Under the pieces are notes generated by a model that saw only the letters and a program-made list of their open reading frames with translations, searched no databases and was not told where the DNA came from. This document shows positions 42,917 through 52,276 of a stretch of 64,000 nucleotides of DNA, piece by piece. The DNA is taken from positions 117,740 to 181,739 of the forward strand of contig JAUIJE010000018.1 of NCBI GenBank assembly GCA_030431455.1. Direction: 5' to 3'. The position numbers and the translations under genes are program-made. This stretch comes from a bacterium (lineage in GTDB: Bacteria; Myxococcota; UBA727; JAUIJE01). Within the stretch, counting starts at the first letter, position 1. Each line of letters opens with the position of its first letter.

Positions 42917-43813
42917 ATGGCGGTGACCATCCGCTCTCTGCAAGAGAAGAAAAGCAAACAAGAACGCATCACCATGTTGACGTGTTACGACGCGACGTTC
43001 GCGCGTCTGCTCGACGCGGAGGGCATCGACGTGCTCCTCGTCGGGGACTCGCTGGGCATGGTGGTCAAAGGCGAAGACAACACCCTGCAAGTCACCGTCG
43101 ACGAGGTGGCCTACCACGTCAAAGCGGTGGCCCGGGGCACCGAGCGCGCCCACATCGTCGGGGACATGCCCTTTTTGAGCTACCAGGTGTCGCACGAAAA
43201 GGCGCTGGAGAACGCGGCCACGTTGATGCGGGCGGGGGCCCACTCGGTGAAGCTCGAGGGCGGCGTCCAGATGGCGCCCGTCGTCGAGCGATTGGTGACC
43301 GCGGGCATCCCGGTGATGGGACATGTGGGGCTGTTGCCCCAGAGCATGCATGCCCAGAGCGGGTTCCGGGTCCAGGGGCGCGACGCGGCGTCGCGGCAGC
43401 GCATCGTCGATGATGCCCTCGCCCTCGAAGCCGCCGGCGCCTACGCGGTGGTGCTCGAGGGCATCCCCGCCGACGTGGCGGTGGAGATCAGCTCACGGCT
43501 GACCATCCCGACCATTGGCATTGGGGCCGGGGTCGGCTGCGACGGTCAGGTGTTGGTGCTGTACGACCTGTTGGGCCTCAATGAGACGTTCAAGCCGAAG
43601 TTCGTGAAGACCTTCGCCGACGGGGCCCGCACGGTGCGGGACGCGGTGGCGGGGTACCGCGACGAGGTGAAGGCCGGGCAGTTCCCCGGGCTGGAGCACA
43701 GCTTCGGGGCCAAAAAACAAAAACCTGCGCCCCGGGGCGCGCCGGCTCCCCGGGCGGTGCCGCCCCCGCGGGGCGGGTACGGGCCCAGCGAGCTCGAGGT
43801 CGTCGGCGGCTGA
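42917..43813 (+). CDS. panB: 3-methyl-2-oxobutanoate hydroxymethyltransferase
   Basis: First step of pantothenate synthesis: methylene-tetrahydrofolate plus alpha-ketoisovalerate gives ketopantoate, in the cytoplasm. 298 residues. Family motifs are MLTCYDATFARLLDAEGIDVLLVGDSLGMV, HIVGDMPFLSYQ, KLEGGVQMAPVVERLVTAGIPVMGHVGLLPQS, the catalytic Glu in VLEGIPADVA, and TIGIGAGVGCDGQVLVLYDLLG. The core ends near residue 265; about 33 residues of Lys/Pro/Arg-rich C-terminal tail are extra. The ATG is 49 bp upstream of the smpB boundary region. No other pan genes are in the window. Confidence 0.96.
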   Translation: MAVTIRSLQEKKSKQERITMLTCYDATFARLLDAEGIDVLLVGDSLGMVVKGEDNTLQVTVDEVAYHVKAVARGTERAHIVGDMPFLSYQVSHEKALENAATLMRAGAHSVKLEGGVQMAPVVERLVTAGIPVMGHVGLLPQSMHAQSGFRVQGRDAASRQRIVDDALALEAAGAYAVVLEGIPADVAVEISSRLTIPTIGIGAGVGCDGQVLVLYDLLGLNETFKPKFVKTFADGARTVRDAVAGYRDEVKAGQFPGLEHSFGAKKQKPAPRGAPAPRAVPPPRGGYGPSELEVVGG

Positions 43814-43862
43814 CGCCACGACGGGTATGGGCGTCCACGGCCCGCCCTGGTAGGGACGGGCC

Positions 43863-44342
43863 GTGGGCAAGAAGAAGAAACCAGTGGTGCCGGAGGGCAT
43901 CATCCCCATCGCGGAGAACCGCCGCGCACGGCACGACTACGCGATCACGGACACCCTGGAGGCGGGGCTGTCGTTGCGGGGCACCGAGGTGAAGAGCCTG
44001 CGCGACAAGAACGTGCAGTTCTCCGATGCCTATGCATTGGTCAAGAACGGTGAGGTCTGGCTGCTGGGGCTGTCCATCGCGGTGTTCAAGCACGGCAACC
44101 AGTTCAACCACGAGCCCGACCGGACCCGGCGGCTGCTGCTCAAGCGCGACGAGATCGAGTGGTTGGAAAAGCAGCTCGCGGAGCGGGGCAAAAGCCTGGT
44201 GCCGCTCAAGCTGTACTTCAAAAAGGGCTGGGCCAAGGTGTTGCTCGGCCTCGGCAAGGGCAAAAAGGACATCGACCGCCGCGAGGACATCAAAAAACGC
44301 GACGCGGACCGCGAGATGCGCCGGGCGATGCGCCGGTCCTAA
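43863..44342 (+). CDS. smpB: SsrA-binding protein SmpB
   Basis: 159 residues from GTG 43863. It binds tmRNA and delivers it to stalled ribosomes in trans-translation. Conserved blocks are IAENRRARHDYAITDTLEAGLSLRGTEVKSLRDKNVQFSDAYA, VWLLGLSI, HEPDRTRRLLLKRDEI, PLKLYFKKGWAKVLLGLGKGKKDIDRRE and the basic C-terminal tail. The N-terminal residues MGKKKKP are a typical basic start. It is downstream of panB with a 49-bp gap and convergent with astA, with stops overlapping by four bases. Confidence 0.96.
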   Translation: MGKKKKPVVPEGIIPIAENRRARHDYAITDTLEAGLSLRGTEVKSLRDKNVQFSDAYALVKNGEVWLLGLSIAVFKHGNQFNHEPDRTRRLLLKRDEIEWLEKQLAERGKSLVPLKLYFKKGWAKVLLGLGKGKKDIDRREDIKKRDADREMRRAMRRS

Positions 44343-45403
44343 CGCCGGGTGTGATCCACAAAGTCGAGGCAGGCCACGGTGTCGCCGTCTTGGGCCATGA
44401 GCGCGGCCTTGGTCGCGTCGTCGACGGTGATGGTCGCGCCGTCGCGCCGGTACTCGGCCCAGGTGGCGCGGAAGATCGATCCCGGGGCGGCGCCGGTCTC
44501 GTCGAGGCGGGCCACGAGGCCTTCTTTGGAGGTGCCCGACCGTTCGCGGATGGCTTTGGCGGTGTCGGTGGCGAGGGTGGCGGCGGCCGCGTGGGTGATG
44601 GGCCAAAGTTCCTGCACGGACGCTTCGTAGTGGGGACCGCCGTCGAAGGGGTCCACCCGCTCGGTGTAGCGAAAGCCGATTTTCTCCAGCATGCGCCGCA
44701 CCGGCTCGGTGTCTTTGCCCACTTTGCCGATCACCGCCCGGGCTTCGTCGTCGAACAACGTGGTGTAGATCAGCCCGGTGGGGAACAGGTTGCGCACAAA
44801 CTCCTTGTTGGTGCGCGAGATGAGGTCCGCTTGGCGGTAGTCGAGGCCGGTGAAGCGCGCCCCCAGCGCTTCCCACAGCGCGGACTTCCCGTCGTCGGTG
44901 AAGGGGGGGAGCAACTCGGCCAGGACCCGGTCGCGGAACCAGTCGGGCTTCATGCCCATGAACAAGAACCGAATGAAACTGAGTTGCTTGCCGAGCTTTT
45001 TGTCGTGCCCGCGCACCCGGGGATGCAGCACCAAGCCGCCGATTTCGGTGGGGCCGTCGTAGTCGTAGCCCACCCGCAGGGTGACGTGGCGGAAGTGGCG
45101 GTCGATGCTCGACGAGTAGTGCTCTTCGGTGTTGACCCGGAGATAGATGTGGGGGGCCTCTTTGGTGCCGTGGCGCGCGAACAGCATCGAGGTACCGATG
45201 AGTTCTCCGGTGTCGGTGTCCTCCATCACGATCAGGTATTCACGATCGAAGGGGGCGGTCTTGCCCGAGAACGCGGCCAGGCTGTGCTCGAGCACGGTGC
45301 GCAGGGCGTCCTCGTCGTCGGGGAGATTTACGCTGTTGAGCAGGGTGGCGAGCTTTCGCAGGGCGGAAAAGTCGTCGGGGGTGACGTCGCGCAGGACGAA
45401 CAT
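44339..45403 (-). CDS. astA: Arginine N-succinyltransferase
   Basis: Transfers succinyl from succinyl-CoA to the alpha-amino group of arginine, the first step of the AST catabolic pathway. 354 residues from ATG 45403. Family features are MFVLRDVTPDDFSALRKLA, SMLFARHGTKEAPHIYLRV, EIGGLVLHPRVRGHDKKLGKQLSFIRFLFMG, LWEALGARFTGLDYRQADLISRTNKEFV and FPTGLIYTTLF. astB is 5.5 kb away on the same strand, but astC, astD and astE are not in the window. It is divergent from a MarR gene with a palindrome in the promoter region, so repression by MarR is likely. The stop is convergent with smpB. Confidence 0.93.
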   Translation of the reverse strand: MFVLRDVTPDDFSALRKLATLLNSVNLPDDEDALRTVLEHSLAAFSGKTAPFDREYLIVMEDTDTGELIGTSMLFARHGTKEAPHIYLRVNTEEHYSSSIDRHFRHVTLRVGYDYDGPTEIGGLVLHPRVRGHDKKLGKQLSFIRFLFMGMKPDWFRDRVLAELLPPFTDDGKSALWEALGARFTGLDYRQADLISRTNKEFVRNLFPTGLIYTTLFDDEARAVIGKVGKDTEPVRRMLEKIGFRYTERVDPFDGGPHYEASVQELWPITHAAAATLATDTAKAIRERSGTSKEGLVARLDETGAAPGSIFRATWAEYRRDGATITVDDATKAALMAQDGDTVACLDFVDHTRR

Positions 45404-45442
45404 GGTGTGGCCTCGGCCCCCGCCGCGGTCCGAGAAAGTTGT

Positions 45443-45469
45443 GTCAACGGGGGATTTCAACGTTGACAG
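45443..45469. promoter_or_regulatory. Palindromic operator candidate between astA and the MarR gene
   Basis: TGTCAACG and CGTTGACA form perfect 8-bp arms separated by 11 bases, in the 114-bp gap between divergent astA and MarR starts. Such a palindrome is typical of MarR-family sites and would explain autoregulation and control of astA. Confidence 0.65.
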
Positions 45470-45517
45470 AGTGGGCTCGGTTTTCAAAAGAGCATTTCCC
45501 TTTTTTCCCGGCCCGCC

Positions 45518-46000
45518 ATGTCCCGTCCCCTGCAGATCGGTCCCGAGGCCCCGCACATCGACGGGGAGCCCTTCGCCCGGGCCGAGCAATGCATCGCGTT
45601 GTTGCAGCGGCGGTTGATCAAGCCCATGTCGCGCGGGGGGCCGCGGGCCGAGCTGACGTTGACCCAGTACCATGCGCTGAGCTTTCTCGCCGCGCGCGGG
45701 GAAGCGTCGGTGGCCGAGGTCAAAGACATGCTCGGCTTTGCCCAATCGACCACGTCGGTGTTGCTCGACAAGCTGCAGAGCCGCGGACTGATCGAGAAGC
45801 GGCGGGACCTGCGCGACCAACGCGTGACCCGGATCGTGCCGCTGCCCAAAGGCCTGCGCTTGGTCCAGCGGTACCGCAAGAACGCCGAGACCAATCTCGC
45901 CCAGCTCGTCGACATCATCGGGGAGCAGGCAGTGCGCGACGTGTTTGAGGCGCTCGAGCAGGCGGTGATCGCCACCGCCCCCCTCGAGAACGGCGGGTGA
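45518..46000 (+). CDS. MarR-family transcriptional regulator
   Basis: 160 residues from ATG 45518. The winged-helix core has LTLTQYHALSFLAARGEASVAEVKDMLGFAQSTTSVLLDKLQSRGLIEKRRDLRDQRVTRIVPLPKG. SVAEVKDML and QSTTSVLLDKL make the helix-turn-helix, and RRDLRDQRVTR the wing. The last helices (about 120-155) form the dimer domain. It probably binds the inverted repeat at 45443-45469 and controls itself and the divergent astA. The effector is unknown; arginine or a derivative is a reasonable guess. The stop is three bases before that of the convergent PknK-like gene. Confidence 0.9.
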   Translation: MSRPLQIGPEAPHIDGEPFARAEQCIALLQRRLIKPMSRGGPRAELTLTQYHALSFLAARGEASVAEVKDMLGFAQSTTSVLLDKLQSRGLIEKRRDLRDQRVTRIVPLPKGLRLVQRYRKNAETNLAQLVDIIGEQAVRDVFEALEQAVIATAPLENGG

Positions 46001-46003
46001 AGG

Positions 46004-49000
46004 CTACCCTTCGACGGTGATGTTCGCGTCGTGGGCCACGCCGAGCAGGCGTTTGCGGAAACGGGGGGTCGCGACCTTGAGACCCGCGGCCACCGAGATT
46101 TGTACCTGGGCGGTGTCGCGCCGGTCTTTGGCCAGCTCCCCCTCGGCGTAATAGGCGAACGCGATGCTGCGGTTGAGCCGCGCGTCCTCGGCGAGGTCAC
46201 GGCCTCGTTCGATGTCTTTGCTGCCGTCGCCCCCGGTCTTGGCCCGGGCCAGGCCGCGGCAGATCAAAGCCTCGGCCTCGTAGCGGGCCGAGCCGGATTT
46301 TTTGGCCAGGTCCACCGCGCCTTCAGCCGCGCGCAGGGCGTCCCGGGGACGGCCGGCCACGAGGTGGGCTTGGGCCTCGACGATGGCCACGTAGCTGAGC
46401 ATGGTGTGGTCGCCGAGGGCGTCGAGCACCCGCCGGGCCCGGCTCGCGAATGCTATGGCATTGTCGCGCCGGCCGGCCTCGGCGAAGAGCAGGCCGAGGT
46501 TGGCCAACCCCACGCCCACCACCCGCCGGTTGCCCACGTGCTTGGCCAGGCGAATGGCGTCGCGGTACCGCGCGTCGGCGGCGCGCCGGTCCCCGCGCTC
46601 GTGGGCGACGAGGCCGAGGGAGTTCACGTACTCGGGTTCGCGGAGGCGTTCGCTGCGGCGCTTGGCCGAGGCGAGCAACGCCTCGAACTCGTGCTCGGCG
46701 TGGTCGAGGTTGCCCGCGTCCACCGCGCGGTAGGCGAGGGCGGCCCGGGCGCGGTCACGTTCGATGGCGTCGCCCAATGTCTCTGCGAGCTCGAGCGCCT
46801 CTTCCCAGTACCGGTCGCTGCGGGCCGCGTCCCCCCGCTGGGCATAGATCGAGCCGAACAGGGCCTTGACCCGGCAGCGCAGGCCGCGGAACGCGTGCCG
46901 CTCGGTGATGCGCAACGCTTCCCCCGCGTGTTCGGCCGCGTCGTCGAGGCGGCCCACCGCGCGCTCACTCGCCGCCACCCGCAAGAGCACCTCGGCCACC
47001 ACCCGCGCGTCCACCGTGCCCTTGAGCCGGGGCAAGCGGCGGGTGGCCAGCGCGATGCACTCTTCGTGTTCGCCCACCTGGGCGAGCACGTCGAGACGCA
47101 GCAACACCAGGTCTGCGTCCCGGCGCGCCACCACCGGGTCGGACGACGCGTGGGCGCACTCCCGCAAGAACAGCTCCTGGGCCCGGCGCACCCGGTCGGC
47201 GGCGATCTTCGTCGCCGACGTGGCCAGCGCCTGCCGCGCGGCTTGCATCAACTGGCCCAGGGCCCGCAACGGCTCGCCCCCCTCGAGGTGGTGCTGGGCC
47301 AGACGCTCGGGGTCCACCGCGCGCTGGTCGCGCTCTTGTTCGTGCCGGAGCAGCCGGGCCACGCCCTGGTGAATGCGCTTGCGCTCCTCGTCGTTGAGGG
47401 TGAGCAGGATTTCTTCCCGCAGCTCCGGGGACGCGAAGCGGTACCCGCCTTGTTCGCCCTCGAGGAGCACGCCGCGGCCGAGCAAGCTGTTGAGCCCGTC
47501 GAGGAACCTATCGTCGGGGAGCGAGGCCAAGCCTTCGAGGGCGGGGGCCGCGACCTGCTCGCCGAACACCGCCGCGCGCTGGGCGATGATGCGCGCGTCG
47601 ACGTCGAGGGGATCGAGCAGGCGCTGGGCCCGGTGCTCGGCGCTCTCGGGCACGGGGATGTCGGCCCGGGTGGCGGCCCCGACCTGCACCGCGGCGGGTT
47701 TTTGGGCGCCGGTCTGGGTGGGGGGCCCTTTGTCGTCGCGCACCAAGACCCAGCTGCCGCCCTTTTTGCGCAGAGCCCCGGCGTCGGCCCAGGCCCGGAC
47801 CCGGGCCTCGACCGCCCCGGGCACGCCTTCGCTTTCTTGGTGCAGCACGTCGCCGACGACGTCGGCGACCTCGCCCCCGCCGATCATGGTCATGAACAGC
47901 TCGCGCACCGCGGCGGGGCCGAGGGGCTTGAGGGTCATGGTGCGGGCCGCGTACCGGCTCTTGGCCTCCGCGAGGAGGTTGCTGGCGTCGACCCGACCGC
48001 GCAGGCCATCGGGGTCCACCGTGAGCACAATGCTGATGGGTGCGCCATCGGTGGCGGACTTGCCCTTGCTCAGGCCCTCGGCCATGAGGTGGGCGGTGAG
48101 CTCGAGCGAGAGCTCGTCCGCGCGCTCGATGTTCTCGAGCACGACCACCCGGGGGGTCAATCGTGACAAGCGGCGCAAGAACCCCCGGGTGGCGTCGATG
48201 AAACGCAGCCGTTCGGCGTCGGGCTCGAGGGCGCTGACCGCTTTGGTGTTCTTGGTGCTGCCCAAGGCCTCGATGCTGGGGAGGTAACGGGCCAGCACCG
48301 GCGCGTCCTCCCCGAGGAGGTTGAGCAAGCCATCGGGGTGCTCGGCGTGCATGTCCGCGACCACCCGGTCGAGCATGCTCACGTACGGGTGGAAGGGGGC
48401 GCCGCCGTCGGGGTCGGGCTGGCCGAGGAGAAAATCGACCCCCAGGGCGCGGGCCTGCCCGGCGGCTTCGCGCAGCAGGCGGGTCTTGCCGATGCGGTGG
48501 GGGCCGCTGATGACGATGACCCGGCCCTGTTGGGCCTTGATGCGTTGGGCCATGCCCACCAAGGCGCCGGTCTCGCGGGCGCGGCCGATGTGGCCGGGGG
48601 CGAACAGCTCGGCCGGCCCCTCGTCGTCGGGCGCGGCCTGGAGGCGTTGGCTTTGCTCTTGGATGCCGTCGACCGCTTCGCGGATGGCGGTGATGACGTC
48701 GTCGGCGGTGGCGAAGCGTTGGTTGGGGTCCTTGCGCAGGAGCTTGAGGGCGATGCCGGCGAGGGCGGGGTCCACGTCGGGGTTGAAGGTGGTGATCGCG
48801 GGCGGCTTCTTGCGGGCGTGGTGGTACGCGTAGCCGATGGACGTCTCCGAGTAGAACGGATGCCGGCCCGCGAGCAGCTCATACAGAATGATGCCCAGGC
48901 AGTAGAGGTCGGCGCGGCCGTCGACCTCGTTGAGGCCCATGGCCTGCTCGGGGGAGATGTACTTGAAGGTGCCGAGGACCATGCCCCCGGAGCTGTGCTC

Positions 49001-49561
49001 CGACCGGCCGGTGAAGGACTTGGCGATCCCGAAGTCCATCAGCTTCACCACCCCCGCGTCGGACACGAGGATGTTGTCGGGTTTGAGGTCGCGGTGCACG
49101 ATCCGGTGGGCGTGAATCGACGACAGCGCGAAGCTCACCTGCACGATCGCCTCGGCCAGCCGACGCAATCTCAATGGATCGTTGAGGCGCGTCACCTGCT
49201 CGGCGCTGTAGGGCCCGGCGGGGGGCTGGCCCCGGACCTCGGGCACGATGGGTACATCGCCGTCGAGCCACGACTTGATGTCGCGCCCCTCGACGATCTC
49301 CATGGTGAAGAACGGGCGCCCGTCGTGGGCCCCCGACGTCTGGACCCGCACCACGTTGGGGTGCTGCACCTTTTGCATCGCGCGGAATTCGCGGCGAAAG
49401 CGCAGGGCGCTCTCGGGCTTGGCGAGGTGTTCGGGGGTGATGATCTTGAGCGCGCACAGGTCGCGGGTGCTCTCATCGCGGGCGCGATACACCACACCCA
49501 TCCCGCCTCGGCCGAGAACGCCAAGGATCGAATAGTCGCCGATGGATTTGGGATGACTCAC
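46004..49561 (-). CDS. PknK-like Ser/Thr kinase with AAA ATPase and TPR domains
   Basis: 1185 residues. The kinase domain (about 8-280) has GVLGRGGMGVVYRARD, HRDLKPDN (canonical Lys), MDFGIAKS and YISPEQAMG. A MalT/STAND-like ATPase (about 320-600) has FAPGHIGRARETGALVGMAQRI, Walker A GPHRIGKTRLL and VVVLENIERADELSLEL. The C terminus is a long TPR array (about 760-1180) with repeated AGEALRITERHAFRGL-like units. PknK-type proteins integrate signals through the STAND module. No HTH domain was seen, so it is probably not itself a transcription factor. No TM helix was seen. It is downstream of the Pro/Asp-rich gene. Confidence 0.9.
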   Translation of the reverse strand: MSHPKSIGDYSILGVLGRGGMGVVYRARDESTRDLCALKIITPEHLAKPESALRFRREFRAMQKVQHPNVVRVQTSGAHDGRPFFTMEIVEGRDIKSWLDGDVPIVPEVRGQPPAGPYSAEQVTRLNDPLRLRRLAEAIVQVSFALSSIHAHRIVHRDLKPDNILVSDAGVVKLMDFGIAKSFTGRSEHSSGGMVLGTFKYISPEQAMGLNEVDGRADLYCLGIILYELLAGRHPFYSETSIGYAYHHARKKPPAITTFNPDVDPALAGIALKLLRKDPNQRFATADDVITAIREAVDGIQEQSQRLQAAPDDEGPAELFAPGHIGRARETGALVGMAQRIKAQQGRVIVISGPHRIGKTRLLREAAGQARALGVDFLLGQPDPDGGAPFHPYVSMLDRVVADMHAEHPDGLLNLLGEDAPVLARYLPSIEALGSTKNTKAVSALEPDAERLRFIDATRGFLRRLSRLTPRVVVLENIERADELSLELTAHLMAEGLSKGKSATDGAPISIVLTVDPDGLRGRVDASNLLAEAKSRYAARTMTLKPLGPAAVRELFMTMIGGGEVADVVGDVLHQESEGVPGAVEARVRAWADAGALRKKGGSWVLVRDDKGPPTQTGAQKPAAVQVGAATRADIPVPESAEHRAQRLLDPLDVDARIIAQRAAVFGEQVAAPALEGLASLPDDRFLDGLNSLLGRGVLLEGEQGGYRFASPELREEILLTLNDEERKRIHQGVARLLRHEQERDQRAVDPERLAQHHLEGGEPLRALGQLMQAARQALATSATKIAADRVRRAQELFLRECAHASSDPVVARRDADLVLLRLDVLAQVGEHEECIALATRRLPRLKGTVDARVVAEVLLRVAASERAVGRLDDAAEHAGEALRITERHAFRGLRCRVKALFGSIYAQRGDAARSDRYWEEALELAETLGDAIERDRARAALAYRAVDAGNLDHAEHEFEALLASAKRRSERLREPEYVNSLGLVAHERGDRRAADARYRDAIRLAKHVGNRRVVGVGLANLGLLFAEAGRRDNAIAFASRARRVLDALGDHTMLSYVAIVEAQAHLVAGRPRDALRAAEGAVDLAKKSGSARYEAEALICRGLARAKTGGDGSKDIERGRDLAEDARLNRSIAFAYYAEGELAKDRRDTAQVQISVAAGLKVATPRFRKRLLGVAHDANITVEG

Positions 49562-49629
49562 CGCGGACTGGCCCCAACCGACAGTCGAGTGTGCCCCACG
49601 TCAGCCAAAAAGGGAAACCACCCCGTGGG

Positions 49630-50931
49630 TCAGGTGTCGGTGTCGTCGTCCGCGGGCAGCAGGGCCAGGGCCCGCCGGAGCTTCTGGCCGCATCCCTGGA
49701 TCCCGGCCTGAAACCCGCGTTTTGATTCGTTGCTGAGCTGGGTGGAAAAGGGCATGAGCTCGTCGAGCTCATCGAGCGCCTCGCGCAGGTACTGCACCGC
49801 GAGCCGGAGGTCGTCGTCGTCGGCGGCTTGGGTGGTCGGCGGCGGCGTCCAGTCCGACGCGGACGGGAGGTCCTCGGGCGGCGGGGGCAGGTCGGGGATC
49901 TCCAGCGGCTCATCCTCGGCCTGGAACAGCACCGTCTGCAGGCGGGTGCGGATCAAGGGCGCGGGCACGTGCGCGGCCGGGGCCTCCACCGGGCGGCTGG
50001 GGGTCTCGCTGGGCTTGACCTGCCAGCGTCGAATCTGGACCCCACCGACGTCGGTCTCGTCGACGACAAGGTTGGCGTAGGTCGGGGACACCCGGGCGGC
50101 GGTGGGCGGGCCGCGCTCGCCCCCGGCCAGCTCGTCGACGACGGCATCGGGTTCGGTCGCGCTGGTGGGGCTTTGGGCCCGTACGGGATCGGTGCCCTCG
50201 GTGAGCAACGCGGCGGCCTCGGGGTCCGGGAGGGGGACATGCGCCCCGGCCAACGACAGCGCGGAGGCGTCGTCGTCGAGCGCCAACGCCTCGGTGGGGC
50301 GCCGGTGGACGTCGTCGTCGGGGGGGGCGGCGGCGGCCGGCGGGGGGGCCGGGTCCGGGTCGACCGCGGTGGGGGGCAGCGGGGCGTCGGCGTTCACCGC
50401 CGCGGGCGGGGCGGGGGGGGCGGGGGCGCCGAGGTCGGAGGGGGGGCCGGTGAGCGCGGTGTCGGTGTCGTCCTCGTCGTCTTCGAACGCCCGGCCCCCG
50501 AGCAGCGACGCCGGGCCCGCGCCCGGGGGCGGGGGCAAGGTCTGGGCGTCCGCGGGCAGCGCGGCGGCGGACGCGACCAGCTCCTCGAGGGGAACACGCG
50601 TGGTGCGGCCCCGCTCGGCGACGATGTGCTCGGGCTCGACCTCGTGCACACCGCTGGCGTCGGGCGGCAACCCCTGCGGCGGCCGCGCCGGGGACGCGGC
50701 GGCCTCGTCCTCGGCGTCGTCCATGGGGGTCAGGAGCGTTTTGGCCCCGGGCCGGAAGTTGTCGAAGTCGTCATCCCGGGCGGGCGCGGCCGGTTGGCCC
50801 CCGCTCCCCGGCCGCATGGTGGGGAGCGCGGTGTGGGTCTCCTCTTCGGGGTCGATGCCCGCGGGGGGAAAAGCAGGAGGTTCGTCGCCGGCCAACGAAA
50901 CGATGCTAGCGCACTTCGTCGCGGGCGGCAT
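49630..50931 (-). CDS. Acidic Pro/Ala-rich protein of unknown function
   Basis: 433 residues if it starts at ATG 50931, which overlaps the astB stop by 26 bp; a TTG slightly downstream (LAGDEPPAFPP) is an alternative. The sequence is low-complexity, rich in Pro, Ala and Asp, and probably disordered, up to about residue 350. A short conserved-looking piece ANLVVDETDVGGVQIRRWQVKPSE lies near 290-313. The C-terminal 80 residues are helical (DDDLRLAVQYLREALDELDELMPF, SNESKRGFQAGIQGCGQKLRRALALL). The structured end could be an interaction domain. Gene order suggests a link to the adjacent PknK-like kinase. Third-position GC is as high as in its neighbours, which supports coding. Confidence 0.65.
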   Translation of the reverse strand: MPPATKCASIVSLAGDEPPAFPPAGIDPEEETHTALPTMRPGSGGQPAAPARDDDFDNFRPGAKTLLTPMDDAEDEAAASPARPPQGLPPDASGVHEVEPEHIVAERGRTTRVPLEELVASAAALPADAQTLPPPPGAGPASLLGGRAFEDDEDDTDTALTGPPSDLGAPAPPAPPAAVNADAPLPPTAVDPDPAPPPAAAAPPDDDVHRRPTEALALDDDASALSLAGAHVPLPDPEAAALLTEGTDPVRAQSPTSATEPDAVVDELAGGERGPPTAARVSPTYANLVVDETDVGGVQIRRWQVKPSETPSRPVEAPAAHVPAPLIRTRLQTVLFQAEDEPLEIPDLPPPPEDLPSASDWTPPPTTQAADDDDLRLAVQYLREALDELDELMPFSTQLSNESKRGFQAGIQGCGQKLRRALALLPADDDTDT

Positions 50932-52264
50932 CCCCGCCGGCGCGTTGGAACGGATAGACCGCGCCGAGCGCGAGCAGTCCGGTGAGCTCGTCGAGGGCGC
51001 GAAGGTTGTCGCGCCACAGCGTGGGGTCGGCGAGGTCGGCGGCTTGGAGGCGATCGCGGTAGTGGCGGCGGGCCCAGTCCTCGAGCGCGACAAAGCCGTC
51101 CTCGTCGAGCATCACCCGCGCCCCGAGGTGGGCGATGTCGTCGTCGGTGAGCGGCACGCGGAGACGAAGGCAGGCGGGGCCCCCGCCGTTGTTCATCGAC
51201 TGGTTGACGTCGCGGAAATGCAACCCGGTGATGCGCGGACAGTCGGCGGCGGCACGCTCGAGATAGGCGCGGGCGGTGGGGGTGCGTTCGCTCTCGGCGG
51301 GGGCGACGATCTGCAGGCCGGTGGGGGTGGGCAGCAGCTGCGAGTTGAAGGGGTAGGCGGCCACCGCGTCGGCGGCGGGCAGCTCCGCCTCGGCGGCGAA
51401 CACGACGTGGATGTCGGCGCCGAGCCGGCGGCGGGCTTGGTCAAACAGCGCGTCGGGTTGGGTGAAGGCATGCGCGTGCACCAGGAACACGTCCTCGCAC
51501 CCCACCGCGAGCACGTCGGTGTGAAACGCGCCCGCGTCGATGCCCGCCGGGTGTTGGCGGGCGAGCAGCACGCGCTCGTCGGGGAGCTGCAGCAGCCGGG
51601 CCACGCTCGCGGACGCGACTTGGCTTTGGCGTGCGGGGTTGTGGGCCGGCCCGGCGGGGTCTGGGCGGTGGTCGACGCGGCCGTAACCGAATATATGCAG
51701 TGACATTTGTCCGGCGGCGAGCCGGGTGTGGTTGGCCGCGCCTTCGTCGGAAAACAGGGGCGAGCCGGGGAGCGGGTCGTGGACCGCGAAGCGGCCGGGG
51801 TCGGCGAAGATCGCGCGCAGCACGCGGGTGGTGGTGGCGGCCTCGAGAGCCCGGTGGGGCATGGCGGTGAGGTTGGCGGGCACGACGTGCAGCCGGCCGT
51901 CGCGGGTGTCGGGGCCCGGGGCCACGGTGGCGGCGTTGGCGGTCCACATCGCGGACGCGCTGGCCCCGACCTTGAGCAGCTGGGGGGCGCGGGCGGCGAC
52001 CTCGGCGAGCACGTGCTCGTCGGCGCCGGAGAACCCAAGGCTGCGGAAAAAAGGGAGCAGCGGCCGCTCGTGGGGCGGGAGCACGCCCTGGCGGATGCCC
52101 AGCCCGGCCACGAACCGCATCTTCTCGATGCCTTGGAGCACGGCGGCCCGCGGGTTGCTCACGCGCCCGGCGTGGCCGGTGGACGCGAGGTTGCCGGGGG
52201 ACAGGCCCGCGTAGTTGTGGGTGGGGCCGACCAGCCCGTCGAAGTTCACCTCGTGGAGGGTCAC
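50906..52264 (-). CDS. astB: N-succinylarginine dihydrolase
   Basis: Second step of the AST pathway: N2-succinylarginine plus water gives N2-succinylornithine, ammonia and CO2, in the cytoplasm. 452 residues, normal length. Signatures are VNFDGLVGPTHNYAGLSPGN at the start, SASAMWTANAATVAPGPDTRDGRLHVVPANL, FHTDVLAVGCEDVFLVH and the catalytic Cys in MNNGGGPACLRLRVPL (about 375-390). It belongs to the amidinotransferase superfamily. It is next to a Pro-rich gene and a porin gene rather than to astA, which is 5.5 kb downstream. Confidence 0.96.
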   Translation of the reverse strand: MTLHEVNFDGLVGPTHNYAGLSPGNLASTGHAGRVSNPRAAVLQGIEKMRFVAGLGIRQGVLPPHERPLLPFFRSLGFSGADEHVLAEVAARAPQLLKVGASASAMWTANAATVAPGPDTRDGRLHVVPANLTAMPHRALEAATTTRVLRAIFADPGRFAVHDPLPGSPLFSDEGAANHTRLAAGQMSLHIFGYGRVDHRPDPAGPAHNPARQSQVASASVARLLQLPDERVLLARQHPAGIDAGAFHTDVLAVGCEDVFLVHAHAFTQPDALFDQARRRLGADIHVVFAAEAELPAADAVAAYPFNSQLLPTPTGLQIVAPAESERTPTARAYLERAAADCPRITGLHFRDVNQSMNNGGGPACLRLRVPLTDDDIAHLGARVMLDEDGFVALEDWARRHYRDRLQAADLADPTLWRDNLRALDELTGLLALGAVYPFQRAGGDAARDEVR

Positions 52265-52276
52265 GATTCGATGCCT

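Noticed and set aside
50102..51703. A 533-codon plus-strand frame over the Pro-rich gene and astB
   Set aside because: Ser/Gly/Ala-rich shadow of the minus-strand coding frames, with no start context.
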